Of a stretch of 13,306 nucleotides of DNA, positions 1 through 5,205 are shown one piece after another. The position numbers and the translations under genes were made by a program. The stretch's first letter is position 1. The number at the start of each line of letters is the position of its first letter. Below the pieces are notes generated by a model, which was not told the origin of the DNA, ran no database searches, and worked only from the letters and a program-made list of their open reading frames with translations. Origin of the DNA: Syntrophobacter sp. SbD2 (lineage in GTDB: Bacteria > Desulfobacterota > Syntrophobacteria > Syntrophobacterales > Syntrophobacteraceae); the NCBI GenBank assembly GCA_900290385.1, contig OMSV01000139.1, positions 1-13,306 on the forward strand. Direction: 5' to 3'.

Positions 1-1
1 A

Positions 2-211
2 GAAAACCGCATTTACGCAGTTCTTGGCGGCACTCACCTTGGTCTTTCCCCTGAGCCGCAGTTCGACCCGACCATTCGGGCGCTCAAAGAATTCGACATC
101 CAAATGCTTGCGGTCAGCCACTGCACCGGCCAGAGCCCGGTGGCACGGCTGGCATCCGAATTTGGCGACAAGTTCGCCTTCGGGCGTGTGGGCTTCGTAC
201 TCGAGGTTTAA
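2..211 (+). CDS. MBL-fold metallohydrolase, C-terminal fragment (5' end outside window)
   Basis: The last 69 codons of a gene that begins outside the window, ending in TAA at 209-211. The fragment starts ENRIYAVLGGTHL and contains the motif SHCTG about two thirds of the way along, followed by a short helix, FGDKF and a final VGFVLEV strand. The GGTHL...HCTG...FGDKF...VG pattern is typical of the C-terminus of the metallo-beta-lactamase-fold group that includes dihydropterin (RFAP synthase-like) hydrolases (COG1237 type). The His of HCTG is expected to be a metal ligand in that family. The N-terminal HxHxDH metal site is outside the window, so neither activity nor substrate can be judged. The gene is convergent with degQ and its stop codon lies five bases before a tandem repeat array. 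The family call is fairly safe; the substrate is unknown. Confidence 0.75.
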   Translation, partial: ENRIYAVLGGTHLGLSPEPQFDPTIRALKEFDIQMLAVSHCTGQSPVARLASEFGDKFAFGRVGFVLEV

Positions 212-215
212 TCAA

Positions 216-320
216 CAGGGAGCAGGAAGCGGGAAGCAGGGAGCGGGAAGCGGGAAGCAGGGAACGGGAAGCGGGAAGCAGGGAACGGGAAGCGGGAAGC
301 AGGGAACGGGAAGCGGGAAT
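216..320. repeat. Tandem array: five copies of a 21-bp unit built from three heptads
   Basis: Five consecutive 21-bp units start at 216, 237, 258, 279 and 300. Each unit is three degenerate heptads: CAGGGAA, CGGGAAG, CGGGAAG. Units 3 and 4 are identical, unit 5 differs only in its last base, and units 1 and 2 carry one or two A/G changes. The array begins five bases after the stop codon of the upstream MBL gene and ends 54 bp before the degQ stop codon, so it sits in the spacer between convergent genes. Short repeats with a 7-nt period are known from several bacterial groups, but I cannot name this family. It is not coding: its open frames only give low-complexity GSGKQG-type peptides. Confidence 0.9.
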
Positions 321-367
321 CTATGTTGCCGCACTTCCGGGGGTATTCATTCTCGCTCCCCGCTTCC
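309..367. other. Inverted repeat between convergent genes, possible bidirectional terminator structure
   Basis: GGAAGCGGG at 309-317, inside the last repeat unit, is perfectly complementary to CCCGCTTCC at 359-367, just beyond the degQ stop. This gives a 9-bp GC-rich stem with a 41-nt loop. It lies between two genes that face each other, where a shared terminator would be expected. There is no T-run after either arm and the loop is long, so intrinsic termination is uncertain. Because the left arm is repeated in every array unit, alternative pairings with the same right arm are possible. Confidence 0.4.
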
Positions 368-373
368 TTCCTA

Positions 374-1840
374 TCATCCTTTCAGTACGACATAGCGGCT
401 GCCCTGTGCGTTCTTTACCAAAAGGAGCAAAGAGTCGCTGCCCTCGGCTCCGGCGATCTTCTCTTTTAGATCGTTCACCGATCTCACCGCCTGGCGGTTT
501 ACTTCCAGGATCACATCACCAGGTTTGATGAACGCTCGCTGGGCTGGGCTTGCAGGCTGCACGCCAGCCACCACGACACCATGGCCGGCCTTGAATCCAA
601 GTTGCCGCTCTGTCTCAGCATTCAAGTCCTGAAGTTGAAGACCCCATTTCCCCTGTGCAGGCAGTTTGCTCTCCGCGAGTCTTGAGCCGCCGGACTCAAG
701 CTTTGCAATGACTGCGGCGATCTGGATCTCTTTGCCGTTCCGGATAAGGGTGATGGGGACCTGCCTGCCAATCGCCGTCGCAGCGACCATGGCGGGCAAA
801 TCATGGCTGTCATGTACGGCTTTGCCATCGAATGAGACGATTACGTCACCGGCCTTGATTCCTGCCTTGTCAGCCGGTCCGTCCGGCACAACCTCGGCAA
901 CCAGGGCGCCCTTGCTCTGTTCCATTTTAAGGGCCTTGGACAGATCGGGGGTAATCGACTGGATGTTTGCTCCCAGATAGCCTCGGGTAACCTCGCCTTT
1001 TGCCTCCAACTCAGGAATAAGGGGCTTTGCCGTGTTGACAGGTATTGCGAATCCTATTCCCTGACCCCCAGAAATGATTGCGGTGTTGATCCCGATCACT
1101 TCTCCTTTCATGTTGAAAAGTGGGCCGCCCGAGTTGCCGGGATTGATTGAAGCATCGGTCTGAATAAAATCATCATACGGGCCGGCGCCGATCACTCGCC
1201 CTTTGCCGCTGACAATCCCTGAGGTGACGGTGTCGCCCAGTCCGAAAGGATTTCCAATGGCGAGCACCCAATCGCCCACTTTGATTTGATCGGAGTCGCC
1301 GATGTTTGCCGCCGGCAGATTTTCCCCTGCGTCAATCTTAACTATAGCGAGGTCTGTCTTAGGGTCTTCTCCTACGATCTGCGCCTTGAATTCTCCCTTG
1401 TCAGCCAGGGTGACAGTCAGTTCTTTAGCGCCTTCCACTACGTGGTTGTTGGTAAGTATGTAGCCGTCCTTTGAAATGATTACGCCCGATCCTGCCCCCT
1501 GAACGGTTCGATCTTGCGGGAACCGGGGGTGATTAAAAAAATCTCCAAACGGCGCCCAAGGTATTTGCATCTCTCCAAAGCCGGTTTTCTCAACTTTGGT
1601 TACCTTGACATTTACAACCGAGGGGGTGCACTTCTCGGCCAGAGCAGTAAAAGGGCTGGTGATCACCGGCAGCTCTGTGCCGGTCTGGGAGTGAATGACG
1701 CCCGGTTCGGCTGCGGCCCGGCCAATGCTGTCGAACATTCCGGATGCCAGAAGGCCGGTCAACGCACATGCCAGGCCCACTCCCATGATTGTTTTTATCC
1801 CAAAACGTTTGTTAAACGAGTTACTGATTCTCTTAAACAT
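374..1840 (-). CDS. degQ: Periplasmic serine endoprotease of the HtrA/Do family (DegQ-like)
   Basis: Serine protease/chaperone expected to act on misfolded proteins in the periplasm. The 488-aa product starts with a basic stretch and a hydrophobic segment (about residues 16-34) that serves as signal peptide or anchor. The chymotrypsin-like domain shows the full catalytic triad: His133 in TNNHVVEGA, Asp163 in DLAIVKID and Ser237 in GNSGGPL. Two PDZ domains follow (about 285-375 and 400-485), the second with GHGVVVAGVQPASPAQRAFIK-type ligand-loop sequence. Length and order match the Do subfamily. The LA loop between the first strand and GAGSGVI is short and lacks the Cys and Gln-rich stretch of E. 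coli DegP, so DegQ-like is the better call. The ATG at 1838-1840 has an AAGGAG ribosome site at good spacing. The gene appears monocistronic: it converges on the MBL gene and diverges from the toxin-antitoxin pair. Regulation is probably through the spacer upstream, where an inverted repeat is seen. Confidence 0.95.
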   Translation of the reverse strand: MFKRISNSFNKRFGIKTIMGVGLACALTGLLASGMFDSIGRAAAEPGVIHSQTGTELPVITSPFTALAEKCTPSVVNVKVTKVEKTGFGEMQIPWAPFGDFFNHPRFPQDRTVQGAGSGVIISKDGYILTNNHVVEGAKELTVTLADKGEFKAQIVGEDPKTDLAIVKIDAGENLPAANIGDSDQIKVGDWVLAIGNPFGLGDTVTSGIVSGKGRVIGAGPYDDFIQTDASINPGNSGGPLFNMKGEVIGINTAIISGGQGIGFAIPVNTAKPLIPELEAKGEVTRGYLGANIQSITPDLSKALKMEQSKGALVAEVVPDGPADKAGIKAGDVIVSFDGKAVHDSHDLPAMVAATAIGRQVPITLIRNGKEIQIAAVIAKLESGGSRLAESKLPAQGKWGLQLQDLNAETERQLGFKAGHGVVVAGVQPASPAQRAFIKPGDVILEVNRQAVRSVNDLKEKIAGAEGSDSLLLLVKNAQGSRYVVLKG

Positions 1841-2276
1841 TGCCGTTTCTCCTTAATGCTGCACAAAGGCAGTTGTATGACTCGCTCCAGCAGGGGAAAG
1901 CCTTCTAATCGAGACTCGGCTATGAATATAAACAGGCAAAGTTAAGGGAAGATTAAATGCGGATTAGAAGATTCTAATGTCGGGGAATTTTATTGGTGTG
2001 ACTCGTCTGAGATTCTTTTCAGTCTGTAGGATTGCACTTGCCTCCCTGAGAGCGGACGCAACAGTCCAGCGTTCTCGCCTGGGTAAGAAAAGAAGCCGGA
2101 AGCGGCGTAGGGCAATCTTATCAGCTTGCCAGTTTCGAAAGAGTCCGGTTTGGGGCGATTCGATAAAGAGATGATTCGAAAACGGCGAATATTTTGGCTT
2201 GCCATTTCTAAAGGTCGAGGAGAGGGGTGTAGAGCTTTTCCCTTTTTGCTTCGAGCATTTGCTCCGAAGAGCGAAC
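1841..2276. other. Divergent spacer between degQ and the toxin-antitoxin promoter
   Basis: This stretch has no credible gene; the short open frames on both strands lack ribosome sites and look like chance. On the degQ side there is an inverted repeat (separate entry) and a TATATT-like -10 on the minus strand at 1925-1930, without a recognisable -35. GACTCG occurs three times (near 1879, 1913 and 2000). Further right are two direct copies of GATTCGA (2157-2163, 2173-2179) and two of GCTTGCCA (2124-2131, 2197-2204). I cannot assign a role to these. Confidence 0.5.
1903..1978 (-). promoter_or_regulatory. Candidate regulator-binding sites upstream of degQ
   Basis: ATTAGAA (1963-1969) and TTCTAAT (1972-1978) form a perfect 7-bp inverted repeat with a 2-bp spacer. 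A third half-site, TTCTAAT, lies at 1903-1909. Read in the degQ direction, the palindrome lies about 33 bp upstream of the TATATT -10-like hexamer (1925-1930), and the single half-site lies just downstream of it. This arrangement would suit an activator site for a promoter that lacks a clear -35, with a second downstream site. The symmetry is seen directly; the regulatory role is inferred and the regulator is unknown. Confidence 0.4.
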
Positions 2277-2306
2277 TTGACTTATGACCCGTTTAAGGAC
2301 TATATT
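2277..2306 (+). promoter_or_regulatory. Sigma-70-type promoter of the toxin-antitoxin operon
   Basis: TTGACT at 2277-2282 and TATATT at 2301-2306 are separated by 18 bp, a close match to the vegetative consensus. Transcription would start near 2313, giving a leader of about 20 nt that carries the AGGAGG ribosome site (2321-2326) of the antitoxin ATG at 2333. Confidence 0.7.
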
Positions 2307-2314
2307 TGGTCATA
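2283..2314. promoter_or_regulatory. Inverted-repeat operator candidate flanking the -10 box of the toxin-antitoxin promoter
   Basis: TATGACC (2283-2289) and GGTCATA (2308-2314) are exact inverted copies, 18 bp apart. They bracket the -10 hexamer, the left arm abutting the -35. Phd/YefM antitoxins repress their own promoters by binding such palindromic sites, with the toxin as co-repressor. The position therefore fits autoregulation, which is inferred and not shown. Confidence 0.5.
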
Positions 2315-2332
2315 TCTTGAAGGAGGTGGATT

Positions 2333-2608
2333 ATGAAGCTGTCCAGCCAAATCAAACCGATCAGCTATCTCAAAGCGCATGCCGCAGAGATCGTGCGCAG
2401 CCTGGGGGAACAGGGAGAGCCCTTGGTCATCACCCAGAACGGCGAAGCCAAGGTAGTCATGCAGGGCATCGAAAGTTACGAGCAAACGCAGGAGACCATG
2501 ACGCTGCTGAAAATTCTGGCACTCGGCGCCCGCCAGGTCGAAGAAGGCAAGGTTCAGTCCTCTACCGATGTTATTAAAGGTCTTCGTGAGCGTAGGAAGG
2601 CCCGCTGA
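2333..2608 (+). CDS. Type II antitoxin, Phd/YefM family
   Basis: A 91-aa protein with the Phd/YefM layout. The N-terminal DNA-binding and dimerisation half (about residues 1-55) contains the family pattern KPISYLKAHAAEIV, then a strand with PLVITQNGEAKVVM and the turn ESYE. The charged, helical C-terminal tail (about 56-91) would wrap the toxin. In this family the free tail is unstable and degraded by Lon or Clp, releasing the toxin. The ATG at 2333 has a full AGGAGG ribosome site 6 nt upstream. The stop TGA (2606-2608) overlaps the toxin start by one base, so translation is probably coupled. The strong promoter and inverted repeat just upstream suggest autoregulation. The family call is confident; the exact subfamily is not resolved. 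Confidence 0.9.
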   Translation: MKLSSQIKPISYLKAHAAEIVRSLGEQGEPLVITQNGEAKVVMQGIESYEQTQETMTLLKILALGARQVEEGKVQSSTDVIKGLRERRKAR

Positions 2609-2934
2609 TGCCATTCCAGGTATTCCTGACGGACGACGCAGCCCGCGACCTGGAAGATTTGTACGATTACATTGAGTTGCACGATGTGCCGGGCAAGGCG
2701 GACCACGTTCTCGAACAGATTGAAAAAGGCTTCCCCAGCCTGTCCGAAAATCCTCAGCGCGGAGCCTACCCGAAGGAATTGCTGGCCATAGGCCTTCAGG
2801 AGTACCGTGAGATTTTCTTCAAACCCTATCGCATCATTTACAGGGTCATGGCCGAGAACGTCTATGTTCTTGTGATAGCCGACGGGCGTCGGGATATGCA
2901 GTCGCTGCTGCTGCGCCGCCTGCTGCAGGCATAA
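2608..2934 (+). CDS. Type II toxin, RelE/ParE superfamily
   Basis: A 108-aa protein with the RelE/ParE fold signature. It begins with MPFQVFLTDDAARDLEDLYDY (strand and first helix), followed by a second helix with a LEQIEKGFPSL pattern. The PQRGAYPKELL segment leads into the core strands with YREIFFKPYRIIYRV, and the end is ADGRRDMQSLLLRRL. Conserved residues that in this group form the ribosome-dependent RNase or gyrase-inhibiting face (Arg in the YRIIYRV strand, Arg-Arg-Asp near the end) are present. The sequence alone does not say whether the target is mRNA on the ribosome (RelE-like) or gyrase (ParE-like). It starts at the ATG overlapping the antitoxin stop, with AGGAAGG upstream in the antitoxin coding region. 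It looks intact. No transposon or phage gene accompanies the pair, so it appears to be a solitary chromosomal module. Confidence 0.9.
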   Translation: MPFQVFLTDDAARDLEDLYDYIELHDVPGKADHVLEQIEKGFPSLSENPQRGAYPKELLAIGLQEYREIFFKPYRIIYRVMAENVYVLVIADGRRDMQSLLLRRLLQA

Positions 2935-2957
2935 CACTTTTTCATCACCCTGTTATG
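2930..2957 (+). terminator. Weak hairpin at the end of the toxin gene
   Basis: CATAACA (2930-2936), which contains the toxin stop codon, is complementary to TGTTATG (2951-2957), with a 14-nt loop. The stem is short and A/T-rich and has no T-run behind it, so it is at best a weak terminator or mRNA end-protecting structure. Between here and 3100 I see no gene. Confidence 0.2.
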
Positions 2958-3101
2958 GGAAGGCGGTCTGAATGATTACATCATCTTGCCGAAAATGTGG
3001 CGACGAGTTTTGCGCCGGGATGGCGGCATGAAAACATCGATACTAAATCGGCTGGGGATAGAAATCGAACCTTCAGCGTTCATACCTTTTCCTGATAACC
3101 G

Positions 3102-3122
3102 CTCACTGTTCACTTTTCACTG
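3102..3122 (-). repeat. Three heptad repeats overlapping the stop codon of the acyl-CoA ligase gene
   Basis: On the minus strand the sequence reads CAGTGAA, AAGTGAA, CAGTGAG, three near-identical heptads. They encode the last ligase residues and supply its TGA stop (3103-3105). The family end motif (PRSASGKILRR) lies about 15 residues earlier, so the VKSEQ-like tail is repeat-derived. The heptad resembles that of the 216-320 array (CAGGGAA) with one base changed. The tract is flanked by GCTCAC/GTGAGC inverted arms (3100-3106 and 3127-3133). Confidence 0.65.
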
Positions 3123-4625
3123 GCCGGTGAGCGTCTTTGAGGACACGCCGCAAAATTTTCCCGGATGCACTGCGAGGAATTGCATCTATGAGCAGCACTT
3201 TTGCAAGCCTCTTGTACTTGGCCATGCCATGCGCCGCATATTCTATGATGGCTTCCTCTGAAAGCCCAGATCCCTCCCGGACCACCACATAGGCCACAGG
3301 GACCTCTCCGAGGTCTGAGTGAGGCGCCCCGATTACAGCAGCGTCAAGAATGTCCGGGTGCGCGACCAACACGTGTTCGATCTCGGCAGGCGCTACCTGG
3401 AATCCTTTGCACTTGATCAGCTCCTTGAGCCGATCCACGATATAGACGTAGCCGTCTTCGTCCTGATTTGCAAGGTCTCCCGTGCGAAGCCAGCCGTCCA
3501 CCAGGGTGTAACTCGATTCTTTAGGGGCGTTATAGTAGCCTTTCATCACCTGGGGGCCGCGAACCCAGAGCTCACCCACTTCGCCAACCCGGACCACGCT
3601 TTGCGTCACAGGGTCGACGATTTTGTGCTCGGTGAGCGACAATGGAGTCCCTATGAGTCCCACCTTAATTGCATTCAGGGGAACTACGTGAGTGGTCGGC
3701 GAGGATTCAGTCAGGCCGTATCCCTGAATGACGGTAACTCCCGTCAGGCTGGCGAATCGCTGCTGCAATGCGGGAGACATGGGTGCTCCTCCGGTATTGA
3801 TGTAGCGCAGAGCGCTCCAGTCCATTTTCGGCACCAGCGGGCTCTGACAGAATTCCTGCAATATCAGCGGGACCGTAAAGAAAAGTGTAGGCCGGTAGTT
3901 GGTAAAAAGGCCCAGGAATTCATCCACCGGCCTGAACTTGCTGGCAAGGACCTGAGCGGCCCCGGCCATAATAGCGCTGCCCATCAGGACGGTCATGCCG
4001 TAAATATGGAAAAAGGGCAACTGGTTGAGCATGATATCTTCCGGACCGACCTCATGGGCTTGCATGACCTGGCAGAGGTTGGCCAGCAGGTTTGAATGAG
4101 TCAACATTACACCCTTGGGCAATCCCGTAGTCCCACTGGAGAATGGCAGGACAGCAAGAGTCGCATGGGGATCCAAGTCGATCGACCGGTCAAACTGGCT
4201 GGGGCCATTGGTCAGCGATGAAAAAGAAATAAGCCCCGGGTCGGCGGCGATCCCATCTTCGGTGACCGATATCCGAATGGGCGCCTTTCCCTCCAGGCTG
4301 CATATCGTGGAATACCGGTCTTGTGCCGCAATGATTGCCTTGGCTTTCGTTGCATCCAACTGGGCTGTGACTTCCCGCTCTTGCTGTTTTTCAGCCAAAC
4401 CCCGACCCTGTCGCCCGTCTGGACTCCAAGTGAGTTGAGTGAAGCGGCCAGAGCGGACGACCGTTCCTCCAATTCCGCGTAAGTCCATTCGCGGCCTCCG
4501 GCTTCAGGCTCGATCACCGCAATCTTGCCGGCAAAAGACTCTGCGGCCTTTCTCAATGGAAAGGTGAGTGATTCGTTCGGAAGGTGTACCGGCGGGCGGG
4601 CTGAAGCCATGTAGGATAGTCTCAT
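3103..4625 (-). pseudogene. AMP-forming acyl-CoA ligase (FadD/4-coumarate-CoA ligase-like), internally deleted and frameshifted
   Basis: A member of the ANL superfamily, which activates a carboxylic acid with ATP and CoA. The reading starts at the ATG at 4623-4625, which has an AGGAG site. It runs through an N-terminal segment containing REWTYAELEERSSALA and GDRVGVWLKNS, to about 4383. It then continues in another frame as EREVTAQLDATKAKAII through to the stop at 3103. The two pieces give about 506 codons. Where they meet (about 4378-4392), the family normally has some 26 residues (the PEF...KAGAVVVPLNP strand-helix region); these are missing and the frame is shifted. All later motifs are intact: SSGTTGLPKG (P-loop, near 4130), YGLTESSP (near 3715), the GDL...DRLKELIKCKGFQV hinge (3400-3470), and PRSASGKIL with the catalytic Lys (near 3160). 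As read, no full-length enzyme can be made. A sequencing or assembly fault cannot be excluded. It lies 76 bp behind the universal stress gene, at the end of the transporter cluster. The substrate cannot be told; aromatic, branched-chain or fatty acid are all possible. Confidence 0.8.
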
Positions 4626-4701
4626 CTTTCTTCTCCTGTTTTTCCTTTCTTGAAGGCTATAATCAGTCATTCTTTTTGAAGAGTTGGGCAAAAATACCTC
4701 A

Positions 4702-5115
4702 CTACCTGCTGCTGCTGTCCGGCCGCTTGACGGTAAGCACAGGGCAAGGGGCGTGCAGGATGACGTAACGGGCGTTGGAACCAAAGAGTGCTTTGCCGAC
4801 CGCCGAGGTTTTCTTCACCCCCACCACCGCCTCATCGATTTGATGCTCGCGCGCGAATTTAACAAGGTCCTCGCCCGGGCTCAGGCCCCGGATGAGAAGA
4901 TGTGTCTCGACGGGGATTCCGTCCCGCTCCAGGAATTCCTTAGTTGATTCCAGTTCCTCTGCGGCCTTTTCGATGGCTTCCGCCGAGGTCTCAGCGTCTC
5001 CCACCAGGGATGTAACCACGTAAACCCGGGCCTTGAAAACCAAGGCGTGTTTTTTCGCCTGATCCAGGGCCGCTTTGGCGGCATGTGACCCATCATAGCC
5101 TAGCAGGATCTTCAT
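4702..5115 (-). CDS. Universal stress protein, UspA family
   Basis: A small cytoplasmic single-domain UspA protein of 137 aa, beginning with KILLGYDGS (strand 1 and the Asp of the nucleotide site) and ending with HAPCPVLTVK. I chose the ATG at 5113-5115 because it has a GGGAG site and gives the family's normal N-terminus; the open frame extends 13 codons further upstream to 5154 without family similarity. The ATP-binding pattern G-2x-G-9x-G-S is present except that the second glycine is Lys102 (G99, K102, G112, S113), so nucleotide binding may be altered. The gene sits between the transporter ATPase gene (90 bp upstream) and the ligase (76 bp downstream) on the same strand. Liv-type carboxylate transport clusters sometimes include such a protein; its role there is unclear. 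Confidence 0.9.
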   Translation of the reverse strand: MKILLGYDGSHAAKAALDQAKKHALVFKARVYVVTSLVGDAETSAEAIEKAAEELESTKEFLERDGIPVETHLLIRGLSPGEDLVKFAREHQIDEAVVGVKKTSAVGKALFGSNARYVILHAPCPVLTVKRPDSSSR

Positions 5116-5205
5116 CCTTTCTCCCTTCCCGATTGCCGATGACCACTCTTGCAAAGTAAGATGGCAAGGCAGCGTTTCACAACCGCTTCGCCGGTCGAGA
5201 TCCCT

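Noticed and set aside
216..320. The tandem array as a CRISPR
   Set aside because: The units are contiguous 21-mers with no unique spacers and no cas genes nearby.
24..395. Open frame of 123 codons on the plus strand, including the repeat array
   Set aside because: It overlaps the MBL gene end in another frame and then reads the 21-bp repeats as low-complexity GSGKQG-type peptide; the MBL frame has clear family motifs.
1977..2174. Small plus-strand open frame of 65 codons between degQ and the toxin-antitoxin pair
   Set aside because: No ribosome site, Arg/Lys-rich chance composition, and a comparable open frame on the opposite strand.
2284..2577. Plus-strand open frame of 97 codons overlapping the antitoxin
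   Set aside because: It is an out-of-frame shadow of the Phd/YefM gene, which has the better ribosome site and family motifs.
3319..4095. Plus-strand open frame of 258 codons inside the ligase
   Set aside because: It is antisense to strongly recognisable ligase motifs and has no family pattern of its own.
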